The notes: generated from the sequence alone by a model not told the origin. A stretch of DNA of 20,997 nucleotides from Anaerolineales bacterium UBA3082 (GCA_002366595.1 DFBK01000054.1:1-20997), one strand, 5' to 3'; shown: positions 12,128 to 19,789, counted from the first letter of the stretch. A program made the numbers and translations.

Positions 12128-14917
12128 TCACTTAGCGATGAAAGGGAGATAGAATTTGTTTGACAAGGTGAGAGGGGTAGGTATGGAATCTGCCGATACA
12201 TTGCCCGCTCCATCGATGAATTTTATCCGTAGACCTCCTACCGTCTCCCCCTCAGCGAGTTGCATGGTGATAGCATCTTGATACGGCTCAGGGTAGGTGA
12301 CCACCAATACCCGATCCAAGGCCAAGTCGGCGACGCCGGTGAAGTAAGTGCGGAACTCTAGCCCCGGGGTGCCGGAGGGGTCATAGTTGTAATCGAGGTC
12401 GACGCCGAACTCTTGATAGACGTTTGGCTCCCGGAAGTCGATGCCCCGAAGGTGACGCAGCCCTAAGACGGTCTCGCCATAATCATCGACCACATCGAGG
12501 ATGGCCACCTCCGCCGTGGTGGTTACATCGCTGGTTTTGAGGCGGAAGTAGGCTCGATAGGGGTGATAAGGAGGCAGTTGATGGGTATAGGGGCCGTACC
12601 AACATCCTGGACTATCCACCCCTACTCGGCCCCGCCAGGCATACCCGTTGAGGGCGCTCTGGTCGTAGACCTTGCCCCCTGAATTCACTTGGTGGGGGAG
12701 ATCTTCTCCTTCCCATATCCAATCATGGCTGAAGGCCATCTTCTGGAGGCCACTTTCCCCTTCATCCGAGGCGGAGAAGAAGAGGGCCACCGTCGAGGGG
12801 TTGTCGGGGTTCTGATAGGCCCCTGCGGTGCCGGTGGGAACCACCCGGTCCAGGCCCACAAAAGCCGCCAGGCTAGAGTCGTATTGGACAAAGTTACCTG
12901 CTTGGTCGATGCCGATGGCGGCGATCTGGATCGATTCCTCGGCAAGGGGCTGATCGGGGAGGGAGGAGAGGTCCCAGAGATAACTCCAACCGTCGCTCCC
13001 GTTGGTGTCTGTGACAAGAAGGTGCCAATTTATGCCCTCTCCATCATCATAGAGGGCCCAGAAATCGACTTGTTTCATCCCGCTGTTTCCATCGCTGGCG
13101 TTGGCCACGATGAGCGCCCGATTGGTGGTGAGGTCGAAATCGGACCAGGGGAGGACTACGCTAGCCAGGGGGGGGTTCGAATCGTCTCCCGACTCCGCTG
13201 GGGCCTCCACGGTGACATCCGTATAGTAGTGAGCGAGGATCTGCTGGTAGTTCCAGCCATGCCAGGAGGCCCACCGCTGTGCCCCTACCTGGGAGAGCCC
13301 CCAGCCATGGCCGTATCGAGCATCGCCAAAGCAGACGGGGTCGTTGATGGCCTGGAGATAGGGGAACTTGCGGGGAAGGTCCTCTCGAGTGCGGGTGGGG
13401 TCGCCGTTTCGAGCGCTGTACATAGCGATGATGGGCGAGTCGAGGGGAGGGGCGCCGTCATCCCAGTTGCCGTGCCACAGATACTGCCCCCAGGTGGCAT
13501 CCACTGCGGCGTCCGTCTCAGGATAGGTGTTGGGGCCCATGTACTGATAGTTGGTACAATCATCCACATCCCAGCAAGGGGAGACGGGGTGGTTTAGGGC
13601 GTAATACCAGCCGTAGGAGCGAGCGGCCACCGCTTGAGCCTTTAAGGCCTCTGGTTCCCAAGTGTGAGGCATCTCATAGGGAACTACATGCTTGACATAA
13701 GCCTCAAGTTCGAAATAGTCGATATGACCATCGGGGACATTGCGGCTCCAATTGCAGTAGGCGTGGTGAATCACCCGGATATAGTCGGGCGGCGAGAGAT
13801 GTGTACTTGCTGGGAGGCCAATAGAGGGAGCAGACAAGGAAGTCCCCTTAGAGATAGGCTCTGGAGAAGTCCCCGCATTGTGGTTTTTGAGCAGAGCCTT
13901 TCCCATATCTAGAACCCATACATCCCCATCCCGCTGGAAGGCCAGGTATCGCCCATCGGGTGACCAGACGGGGGCGCTCTCTTCCCTGTTGCCGGGGGTC
14001 AGGTTGCGCAGCCTCTTGCCATCCGAGCCTACCAGCCAGATGTTGCAGGCCTGCGTTGTCCTACTACCTCTTGGGCAGCGGGAGAAAGCGATAGTCCCCC
14101 CATCGGGAGACCAACTGGGCACTCCGAAGTGCTCATTCTCGCTCTCTGCTAGGAGAAGGCCGGCCGAACCATCGGCATCGGTGACCCAGAGTTGAGATCG
14201 GAGTTGGTCCCCGACAACGATGTAGGCTAGTTGGGTGCCATCAGGGGACCAGGCAGCGGGGCCAACTAGGGCCTGGTGGGCTAAGGTTTTGGGGCTGCTT
14301 CCGTCTACCCCCTCCACCCGCAGAGTCGAGCCATCGCTTTTGACCACCCTCTCGCCTGTGGGGGATAGTTGGAAAGGACATCCTGCTGCCAGAGTCACAG
14401 CCTGCAATTCTTCCTCCCCTTGCCTATCGGCTAGGAGTAATCGTCCTCTCCGGGCGAAGGCTAGGCGGCCATCGGGCAGCCAGGCAAGGGGGCCCCCAAA
14501 ATCGGCGGGGGCGATCGCCCTTTTCTCGCCGCTGTCCAGGTCTAGTAGCCACACTTGACCTTTCCCCTTGCCCTCGAAGGAGAGGTAGGCGATCTCTTCC
14601 CCATCAAGCGAAAAGACGGGATAGGCAGCGTTCTCGGTTAGTTTGGTGGTCGCTTCACTGTCGGCACTGAGGAGCCAGAGATCGAAGATGGTCTGCCATC
14701 CCTCTCCACCCTCCACCACCTCCCCCGGTCGAATGACGAGGATCTCTCTCCCGTCTGGCGACCAGGCAGCGAAGTAGGAGTGGCCATCGTCGGTGAGTCT
14801 CTTCTCGCCTAGCGCCCCTCTCTCCAGAGCCTCAGTGGATGAGGAAGCCCCTAGCAGGATCAGGAGGACGAAACACAAGATGGCGCGACTTCTGTATGGT
14901 TGTTCTTGTCCCTTCAT
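12128..14917 (-). CDS. Secreted TolB-type beta-propeller / SpoIID (LytB) domain protein
   Basis: About 929 residues. A signal peptide (M-K-G-Q...R-S-R then a hydrophobic A-I-L-C-F-V-L-L-I-L-L core) directs export. Residues about 40-340 hold six to seven W-S-P-D-G blades of a TolB/WD40-like propeller. Residues about 385-575 form a SpoIID domain with V-V-P-Y-E-M-P (proposed catalytic Glu415), A-L-K-A-Q-A-V-A-A-R-S-Y and Y-G-H-G-W-G-L-S-Q-V-G-A. SpoIID proteins are lytic transglycosylases acting on peptidoglycan; non-sporulating bacteria use relatives in wall turnover. Ig-like/carbohydrate-binding-like modules fill the C-terminal third, and the protein ends in F-Y-L-P-F-I-A-K. I prefer ATG 14917 over the in-frame GTG at 14959 because the -35 box overlaps that upstream codon and the signal peptide begins at 14917. 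First gene of the operon with rsmI and the isomerase. Confidence 0.88.
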   Translation of the reverse strand: MKGQEQPYRSRAILCFVLLILLGASSSTEALERGALGEKRLTDDGHSYFAAWSPDGREILVIRPGEVVEGGEGWQTIFDLWLLSADSEATTKLTENAAYPVFSLDGEEIAYLSFEGKGKGQVWLLDLDSGEKRAIAPADFGGPLAWLPDGRLAFARRGRLLLADRQGEEELQAVTLAAGCPFQLSPTGERVVKSDGSTLRVEGVDGSSPKTLAHQALVGPAAWSPDGTQLAYIVVGDQLRSQLWVTDADGSAGLLLAESENEHFGVPSWSPDGGTIAFSRCPRGSRTTQACNIWLVGSDGKRLRNLTPGNREESAPVWSPDGRYLAFQRDGDVWVLDMGKALLKNHNAGTSPEPISKGTSLSAPSIGLPASTHLSPPDYIRVIHHAYCNWSRNVPDGHIDYFELEAYVKHVVPYEMPHTWEPEALKAQAVAARSYGWYYALNHPVSPCWDVDDCTNYQYMGPNTYPETDAAVDATWGQYLWHGNWDDGAPPLDSPIIAMYSARNGDPTRTREDLPRKFPYLQAINDPVCFGDARYGHGWGLSQVGAQRWASWHGWNYQQILAHYYTDVTVEAPAESGDDSNPPLASVVLPWSDFDLTTNRALIVANASDGNSGMKQVDFWALYDDGEGINWHLLVTDTNGSDGWSYLWDLSSLPDQPLAEESIQIAAIGIDQAGNFVQYDSSLAAFVGLDRVVPTGTAGAYQNPDNPSTVALFFSASDEGESGLQKMAFSHDWIWEGEDLPHQVNSGGKVYDQSALNGYAWRGRVGVDSPGCWYGPYTHQLPPYHPYRAYFRLKTSDVTTTAEVAILDVVDDYGETVLGLRHLRGIDFREPNVYQEFGVDLDYNYDPSGTPGLEFRTYFTGVADLALDRVLVVTYPEPYQDAITMQLAEGETVGGLRIKFIDGAGNVSADSIPTPLTLSNKFYLPFIAK

Positions 14918-14927
14918 TCTTAAGAGA

Positions 14928-14956
14928 AGGATACGTCCAGACTTTACTCTTGTCAA
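14928..14956 (-). promoter_or_regulatory. Promoter abutting the SpoIID-gene start (leaderless candidate)
   Basis: A perfect TTGACA (14956-14951), a 17-bp spacer and TATCCT (14933-14928). The predicted start near 14921 leaves 4-5 nt before ATG 14917 and there is no Shine-Dalgarno. The 14957-15094 stretch upstream holds no gene I can support. Confidence 0.65.
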
Positions 14957-15094
14957 CACAGGTAAAAAGGGTGGTGGGTGAGGTGGGAGGAGAAGGGCGA
15001 AACGAGAGGCTCTACTTCTATGGCTATAAAGAGCATGTGAGCGTGAACGCCCAGACGGGCTGATACCAGTCTTAGGCTCATCTACAAATTACCC

Positions 15095-15122
15095 TTGACA
15101 TTTCCCAGAAATTTGATAAATT
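15095..15122 (+). promoter_or_regulatory. Promoter of the second GEMM-type leader
   Basis: A perfect TTGACA (15095-15100), a 16-bp spacer and TAAATT (15117-15122) preceded by TG-A (extended -10). It aligns with the 2825-2854 promoter, sharing TGATAAA and a following GAACAT. Confidence 0.65.
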
Positions 15123-15147
15123 TGATTTTGTTGAACATCCTTTTGTG

Positions 15148-15247
15148 GCTCGCACCGAAAAGGGCAAAGCGGTCGAAAGCGGGGACGGAAAGGCATGGAT
15201 CTAAGGGCTTTAAGGAGTCATGATCGCCAGGCTGCCGAAAGTGAAGA
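15148..15247 (+). promoter_or_regulatory. Diverged c-di-GMP-I (GEMM) riboswitch aptamer
   Basis: It follows the same order of elements as the 2697-2797 aptamer: AAGGGCAAA, TCGAAAG, GGGACGGAAAG, ATCTAAGG and a hairpin (GGCTT/GAGTC). It then has ATGATCGCCAGGCTGCCG, 18 nt identical to the first copy. Differences matter: the P2 arms flanking the GAAA loop no longer pair (GCGGTC against GCGGGG, only two of six pairs), and the highly conserved GACGCAAAG reads GACGGAAAG. P1 is short (CAC/GTG). It is clearly homologous, but ligand binding may be lost or changed. Confidence 0.68.
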
Positions 15248-15256
15248 ATTCTTCTG

Positions 15257-15294
15257 CCTGCTTTCAGCGGTTTGGGAGCATGTTTTTGCTTTTG
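15257..15294 (+). terminator. Intrinsic terminator of the second GEMM-type leader
   Basis: TGCTTTC (15259-15265) pairs with GGGAGCA (15274-15280, two G-U pairs), followed by a run of five T and then GCTTTT. It is homologous to the terminator of the first leader. TGCTTTC can instead pair with GAAAGTG at 15237-15243 next to the aptamer 3' end, giving an alternative antiterminator. Confidence 0.65.
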
Positions 15295-15375
15295 GCATCG
15301 TTTCTCCTACTGTCATCCTCAGGAGTGCGGTTGGCGGAGTCCGGCTACATAAACTTGCAGGAATGTATGATGGGC

Positions 15376-15383
15376 AAAGGAGG
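15376..15383 (+). promoter_or_regulatory. Ribosome binding site for the small winged-helix ORF
   Basis: AAAGGAGG, a near-perfect Shine-Dalgarno, 8 nt before GTG 15392. It is the main evidence that this short ORF is translated. Confidence 0.65.
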
Positions 15384-15391
15384 GAGTTAAG

Positions 15392-15610
15392 GTGAGGGTC
15401 ATAAAGACGAAGATTATCAAGGTCACGGAGTTTCCGACTCTTCGTGATGCTATCATCGCCAGTCTCCAAAGGAACGGGCCAATGACGAGGAAGGAGTTGC
15501 AGCGCTCCTTGCCCAATTTCACACGGGCCTACATCGGCGGAGCGTTGAGAACTCTCCCGATAGTAAGGCGGGGTGAGTATTTGGAGTTGAAAGAGACCAG
15601 CGATAGGTGA
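15392..15610 (+). CDS. Small winged-helix-like protein downstream of the second riboswitch
   Basis: A 72-residue ORF with a GTG start and a strong ribosome binding site. The pattern L-R-D-A-I-I-A-S-L, then M-T-R-K-E-L-Q-R-S-L, then R-A-Y-I-G-G-A-L-R-T-L and a final R-R-G-E-Y-L-E-L hairpin reads as helix, helix, recognition helix and wing. That suggests a minimal DNA-binding winged helix, by pattern only. It lies about 100 nt after the riboswitch terminator and is followed by its own terminator at 15713-15745, so it is the only gene the leader clearly controls. It could also be a remnant of a longer regulator. No family name can be given. Confidence 0.6.
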   Translation: MRVIKTKIIKVTEFPTLRDAIIASLQRNGPMTRKELQRSLPNFTRAYIGGALRTLPIVRRGEYLELKETSDR

Positions 15611-15712
15611 CAGCCAACAAGCCTGGCTTTTCATCATCAGCTTCGTCGCCGGCTCCATCTCGGCGATCGTCTTGGGTAGAAAGAGCCTTGGAAAAGCACA
15701 ATTTTCTTCCCT

Positions 15713-15746
15713 GAGGAGGCAGAAATGCTCAACCTCCTCGTTTTTC
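15713..15746 (+). terminator. Intrinsic terminator after the small winged-helix ORF
   Basis: GAGGAGG (15713-15719) pairs with CCTCCTC (15733-15739), then GTTTTTC. It closes the second riboswitch unit and insulates the LysM-M23 promoter downstream. The 15611-15712 stretch before it shows no supportable gene. Confidence 0.8.
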
Positions 15747-15762
15747 AAGGGTGTCGTAAAAC

Positions 15763-15790
15763 TTGAATCTCGAGAGAGACCGTGTATAAT
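15763..15790 (+). promoter_or_regulatory. Promoter of the LysM-M23 gene
   Basis: TTGAAT (15763-15768), a 16-bp spacer and a perfect TATAAT (15785-15790). The predicted start near 15797 gives a leader of about 25 nt to ATG 15823. Confidence 0.72.
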
Positions 15791-15822
15791 AGATTCTATC
15801 TTTGCAAGGACAGATAAGCAAG

Positions 15823-17220
15823 ATGATGCTAGCTAGGGGTCGGAGAGCGTTCCTTTGCCTTTTGGTCATCCTCTTTCTCTTCTCCGCTCAGCCTCTGGAG
15901 GCTGCTCTTGGGGCGGAGGGGACGATCATCCATGTGGTAGAGCGGGGAGAGACCCTCTCGGTCATCGCCGCTCACTACGGAACGACGGTGGAGACCATCG
16001 TCCAAGCCAACGGCATCGCCAACCCCAACCTCATATATGTGGGCCAGCGGCTCACCATCCCCACTCAGGGGTCGGTGGCTCCTGAAGAGAGTTACGTTGT
16101 GCAACCAGGCGACACTCTCAGCGCCATAGCCGTTCGCTTCGGGACGACGGTTTCGGCCATAGCCCAGGCTAATGACATCTCTAACCCCTCCCTCATCTAC
16201 CCCGGTCAACGGCTCACCATCCCCTCGGCCGTCCAGCAGCCATCGGAGTTGCCTACGCAGGCCCAGGTGCATGTTGTACGCCCCGGGGAGTATCTCTCTC
16301 AGATCGCTCGTCTCTATGGCACCACCGTCTGGGCTCTGGCCGTGGCCAACGATCTCTCTAACCCCTCTCTCATCTACTCTGGTCAGCGGCTCATCATCCC
16401 CACTCAGTCGGCAACGCTGCCTGCCCCTATCAAGGTGGTGGAGTTCGTACCACCTCGGGTGACCCAGGGACATACCCTTCTCCTCAAGGTGCGGGCTGAG
16501 GAGGAGGTAAGTCTGGCGGGGAGCATAGATGGCCGGAGCCTCACCTTTACTGGGGCAGGAGGGGAGTACTGGGCTTTGGCTGGATTTCCCCCTTGGAGCG
16601 AGCCGGGAGCCCACCCTTGGTCTATAGTGGCTACCGACAACGAGGGTCGGGCCGTGGAAGCCTCAGGTTATGTGGTGGTGACGGCGGCTGAGTTCCCCAT
16701 TCAATATATAGACTTGCCTCCTGAGCGGGAAGGGCTCCTGGACCCGGAACTGGTGCAGGCGGAATGGGCACGGGTGAAGGCTCTCTTCGTTCAGGTGACC
16801 CCCTCCAAATTGTGGCGAGGGCGGTTTCTTCTGCCCGTCGAGGGGGAGGTCTCCTCCCTCTTTGGCACCCGCCGCTCCTATGAAGGTGGCCCGGTGGCCA
16901 GTTACCATATGGGTGTGGACTACGCCGCTCCGGAGGGCGCTCCTGTGGTGGCTGCCAACTCCGGCCGTATCGCCTTAGCTGAAGAGTTGACGGTGCGAGG
17001 GAATACGGTGATTATCGATCACGGCCTGGGGGTCCATAGCGGCTACTTCCACCTCTCGAGGATAGCGGTGGCCCCCGGGCAGGAGGTGGGAAGAGGGACT
17101 TTAATAGGGTACGTGGGCTCCACCGGGCTAGCCACGGGGGCTCACCTCCATTGGGAGATGCGGATCGGGGAGATAGGCGTGGATCCCACGGAGTGGACGG
17201 CGAGGGCCATACCGGAATAG
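15823..17220 (+). CDS. Secreted peptidoglycan endopeptidase: three LysM + M23 (LytM)
   Basis: About 465 residues. The signal peptide has R-G-R-R followed by F-L-C-L-L-V-I-L-F-L-F and an A-x-A-like cleavage region near 30. Three LysM domains lie at about 37-80, 91-134 and 150-193, each ending in G-Q-R-L-[TI]-I-P; they bind glycan chains. A spacer/Ig-like region spans about 205-330. The M23 metallopeptidase carries H362-M-G-V-D366 and H441-L-H443, the full zinc set, so it should be an active endopeptidase cutting peptide cross-links. I chose ATG 15823 because the TTG at 15802 would sit only about 5 nt from the predicted transcript start; AAGGA lies 12 nt before the chosen ATG. It is followed at 50 bp by a second LysM enzyme. 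Confidence 0.9.
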   Translation: MMLARGRRAFLCLLVILFLFSAQPLEAALGAEGTIIHVVERGETLSVIAAHYGTTVETIVQANGIANPNLIYVGQRLTIPTQGSVAPEESYVVQPGDTLSAIAVRFGTTVSAIAQANDISNPSLIYPGQRLTIPSAVQQPSELPTQAQVHVVRPGEYLSQIARLYGTTVWALAVANDLSNPSLIYSGQRLIIPTQSATLPAPIKVVEFVPPRVTQGHTLLLKVRAEEEVSLAGSIDGRSLTFTGAGGEYWALAGFPPWSEPGAHPWSIVATDNEGRAVEASGYVVVTAAEFPIQYIDLPPEREGLLDPELVQAEWARVKALFVQVTPSKLWRGRFLLPVEGEVSSLFGTRRSYEGGPVASYHMGVDYAAPEGAPVVAANSGRIALAEELTVRGNTVIIDHGLGVHSGYFHLSRIAVAPGQEVGRGTLIGYVGSTGLATGAHLHWEMRIGEIGVDPTEWTARAIPE

Positions 17221-17235
17221 GGGACTATTTTCCTA

Positions 17236-17264
17236 TTGACCTGCGTTTCGAAATCGACCATTAT
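17236..17264 (+). promoter_or_regulatory. Promoter abutting the YkuD-gene start (leaderless candidate)
   Basis: TTGACC (17236-17241), a 17-bp spacer and CATTAT (17259-17264, four of six). The predicted start coincides with ATG 17271. No Shine-Dalgarno precedes that ATG. Confidence 0.5.
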
Positions 17265-17270
17265 GTGTAT

Positions 17271-18290
17271 ATGATGTCGCATAGAAGGTTCTTTTTCTTC
17301 ATCGCCTCGGTTGTCATTCTATCCTTTGCTGCAACCTCCGTTTGGGCTGCGCCTCCGGAGGTCGATCCGATCATACATATCGTTCAGCGAGGGGAGACGA
17401 TATATTCTATCGCTAGGAGGTATGGCACCAGCGTAGAGGCGATAACCAGCGCCAACGGCATCGTCAACCCCAACTGGATATATGCAGGCCAGCGGCTCAC
17501 CATCCCTGCTCAGGGCTCTCCTTCGACTACGGTCTATACTGTGCAGCGGGGCGATACCCTCTTTTCCATAGCCTGGAGGCACGGGACCACGGCTAACGCT
17601 TTGGCCTCGCTCAATGGGCTCTTCAACCCCAACTTTATCTGGGCCGGGCAGAGGCTGCGTCTAAACTCCTCGTCGCCGTCACCATCACCGGCCCCGTCAA
17701 GCGGGTCTCGTGTCCATCTGGTGCAGCCTGGGGAGATCCTCATCCGTATAGCCAGACGGTACAACACCACCGTCTGGGCCTTGGCTAGGGCCAACAATTT
17801 AGCCAACCCCTCCTTTATCTACGTGGGCCAGAGGTTGACAATACCGGAAGGGAACGGCCAGGAGCCCTCTCCGGGGAATGGGGGAGGGGAAAGGTGGATT
17901 GACGTTAACCTCACCACCCAGAGGCTGGTGGCCTATGAGGGAGAGCGAGCCGTATACTCGGCCATCGTCTCCACAGGGACAGCCGAGCGCCCCACCGTCA
18001 CCGGCCGCTATCGTATCCAGCGCAAGTACCGTTATAAGGATATGTCCTATCCTGGCTATTACTATCTCCCCGATGTTCCCTATGTGATGTATTTTTATAG
18101 CGGCTACGCTATCCACGGTACCTACTGGCATAACAACTTCGGTACCCCTATGAGTTTTGGCTGTGTGAACCTCACCATTTCCGATGCCCAGTGGCTCTTC
18201 GACTGGACTACCCCAACTTTACCTCCCGGTTATAACGTGATATACTCCAGCGCCAGCAACCCGGGCACCTTGGTAGTGATACATTACTAA
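17271..18290 (+). CDS. Secreted L,D-transpeptidase: three LysM + YkuD
   Basis: About 339 residues. The signal peptide is M-M-S-H-R-R followed by F-F-F-F-I-A-S-V-V-I-L and A-A. Three LysM domains lie at about 35-78, 88-131 and 148-191, the second and third separated by a Ser/Pro linker. The YkuD domain (about 208-326) has I-H282-G-T and S-F-G-C298-V-N-L, the catalytic His/Cys motif. Such enzymes form 3-3 peptidoglycan cross-links or attach proteins to the wall. I chose ATG 17271 because the signal peptide begins there; an upstream in-frame ATG at 17151 lies inside the M23 gene and adds no sensible sequence. The LysM block closely resembles that of the preceding gene (Y-[VA]-G-Q-R-L-T-I-P), suggesting duplication with exchange of the catalytic domain. 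plsC follows 8 bp after the stop. Confidence 0.9.
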   Translation: MMSHRRFFFFIASVVILSFAATSVWAAPPEVDPIIHIVQRGETIYSIARRYGTSVEAITSANGIVNPNWIYAGQRLTIPAQGSPSTTVYTVQRGDTLFSIAWRHGTTANALASLNGLFNPNFIWAGQRLRLNSSSPSPSPAPSSGSRVHLVQPGEILIRIARRYNTTVWALARANNLANPSFIYVGQRLTIPEGNGQEPSPGNGGGERWIDVNLTTQRLVAYEGERAVYSAIVSTGTAERPTVTGRYRIQRKYRYKDMSYPGYYYLPDVPYVMYFYSGYAIHGTYWHNNFGTPMSFGCVNLTISDAQWLFDWTTPTLPPGYNVIYSSASNPGTLVVIHY

Positions 18291-18298
18291 AACCCACG

Positions 18299-18925
18299 AT
18301 GTTCTATCGGTTAGCCAGGCCTATTCTCACCATACTGTTCAAGTTTTTGACCCGTTGGGAGGTAGAGGGACGGGATAATCTCCCTTCGGGAGGACCTCTT
18401 TTGGTGGTCTTCAACCACTTGGGCCACCTTGACCCAGCACTTTTGATGGTCACTTTACCTTGGCGGATCACGGGGTTGGCGGTGGCTGGTCTTCGAGAGG
18501 TGCCGGTGACGGGGTTTCTCTTGAGGTTGGGAGGGGCGATCTGGGTGAACCGCGGCCATTACGACCGGGAGGCGCTCAGGAAAGGGCTGGCGGTTCTGGA
18601 ACGGGGAGATGTCTTGGTCATCGCTCCCGAAGGGAGGATAAGCGTCACCGGGGCTTTGGAAAGGGGGAAGACGGGGCCTGTCTTTCTAGCCCAACGGGCC
18701 AACGTCCCTATATTGCCTATCGGCATCACCGGAACGGAAGATGCTCCTGAGAAGTTGATGCGGTTCCAGCGGCCTCATTTCCGCGTGATTATCGGTCAGG
18801 CATTTAGATTGCCGGAGCGCCCCCCAGGACGATCTCGAAAGGAGCGACTGAGGGCTAACTCCGACTTCATCATGCGCCGCCTGGCGGAACTTCTTCCCGA
18901 GAAGTATAGAGGCGTTTACCAATGA
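18299..18925 (+). CDS. plsC: 1-acyl-sn-glycerol-3-phosphate acyltransferase-like protein (PlsC family)
   Basis: PlsC-family enzymes transfer an acyl chain to lysophosphatidic acid at the inner face of the membrane. The 208-residue protein has the catalytic N-H40-L-G-H-L-D45 (H-x4-D) motif, the G-A-I-W-V-N-R block and the substrate-binding A-P-E-G-R-I-S motif (109-115; the usual form is F-P-E-G-T-R-S). A further P-I-L-P-I-G-I-T-G block follows. The N-terminus is hydrophobic and membrane-associated. Length is typical of short PlsC proteins. The ATG lies 8 bp after the YkuD stop, so it is probably co-transcribed with the wall enzymes. Acyl acceptors in this family vary, so the exact substrate is not certain. 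Confidence 0.87.
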   Translation: MFYRLARPILTILFKFLTRWEVEGRDNLPSGGPLLVVFNHLGHLDPALLMVTLPWRITGLAVAGLREVPVTGFLLRLGGAIWVNRGHYDREALRKGLAVLERGDVLVIAPEGRISVTGALERGKTGPVFLAQRANVPILPIGITGTEDAPEKLMRFQRPHFRVIIGQAFRLPERPPGRSRKERLRANSDFIMRRLAELLPEKYRGVYQ

Positions 18926-18977
18926 GGGTTCTCTCCTTGAGCCGACGCCGCTGGATCAGGGGGCGAAGTTAGGGGCG

Positions 18978-19787
18978 ATGGCAGAGGGGGTGCGGGTGTT
19001 CTATGGTAGCCATTTCTGGAGATGGGGGGTCATCGCTCTTATAGCCTTGGTATTCACGCTCTTCCTCTCGCCCTTATGGCCAGTCTCCATACTGGCCAAG
19101 GCCGATGCGGTAGGCTATGCCGTTTGTGGCCGCTTGCCGGATCACTCCTTTCACTTGGCTGGCCGACAGTTGCCTCTCTGTGCCCGTTGCACCGGGACTT
19201 TTTTGGGGGCTTTTTTGGGCTTCTTGGGACTCATGGCCAAGGGAAGAGCCAGTCGCTTCCCCCCGGTGAAGGTTCTTATCCTCTTGGTGGGGTTCATCGT
19301 ACTCATGGGGGTAGATGGCCTAAACTCTTACCTCTCCTTCTTCCCCGGCATACCTCATCTCTATGAGCCTCATAACACCCTGCGGCTTATCACGGGGACT
19401 CTTTATGGCCTCTCTTTGAGTATCTTGGTCTTTCCCGTCCTCAACTTCACCCTCTGGCGAGAACCAAAGCCTAACGAGGCATTGAGCGGATTCAAGGAAC
19501 TCTCGATCCTCTTAGTGGGAACCCTTTTCATCGTCCTCATCGTGCGGGCGCAGATCGATGCTTTTCTCTACCCCTTGGCCCTGGCCAGCGCTTTAGGCGT
19601 GCTACTCATCTTCACCGTGGTGAACACCCTTTTGATTCTAGTAGTGAGCGGTCGAGAGGGGCAGGCTATAACCTGGGGGGATGCTCTCTTGCCTCTAGCC
19701 TTGGGCCTGGGGGCCACACTCTTAGAGATAGGGGCGGTGGGCTTTGCGCGGATCCAGATAACGAGGCTCCTGGGGCTACCGTTTTAA
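18978..19787 (+). CDS. DUF2085 integral membrane protein
   Basis: A 269-residue polytopic protein with about six hydrophobic segments (about 16-36, 72-87, 97-115, 137-155, 170-190, 195-220 and a last one near 235-255). The DUF2085 signature is visible at 50-72: C-G-R-L-P, a short gap with His, then R-Q-L-P-L-C-A-R-C-T-G. Its cysteines and histidine look like a metal or redox site at the membrane face. Family function is unknown. An AGGGG sequence lies just before the ATG at 18978. It follows plsC by 52 bp with no terminator between, so it may share the transcript. Confidence 0.82.
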   Translation: MAEGVRVFYGSHFWRWGVIALIALVFTLFLSPLWPVSILAKADAVGYAVCGRLPDHSFHLAGRQLPLCARCTGTFLGAFLGFLGLMAKGRASRFPPVKVLILLVGFIVLMGVDGLNSYLSFFPGIPHLYEPHNTLRLITGTLYGLSLSILVFPVLNFTLWREPKPNEALSGFKELSILLVGTLFIVLIVRAQIDAFLYPLALASALGVLLIFTVVNTLLILVVSGREGQAITWGDALLPLALGLGATLLEIGAVGFARIQITRLLGLPF

Positions 19788-19789
19788 GA

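Noticed and set aside
12689..13597. 302-residue plus-strand ORF
   Set aside because: Antisense to the well-supported SpoIID/propeller gene, a product of GC-rich codon structure; no recognisable domain.
14960..15094. Possible gene or RNA between the divergent promoters
   Set aside because: Only short frames without ribosome binding sites and one tiny GCCC/GGGC hairpin; nothing supportable.
15195..15395. 66-residue plus-strand ORF
   Set aside because: It overlaps the second aptamer and terminator, has no ribosome binding site and resembles no protein family.
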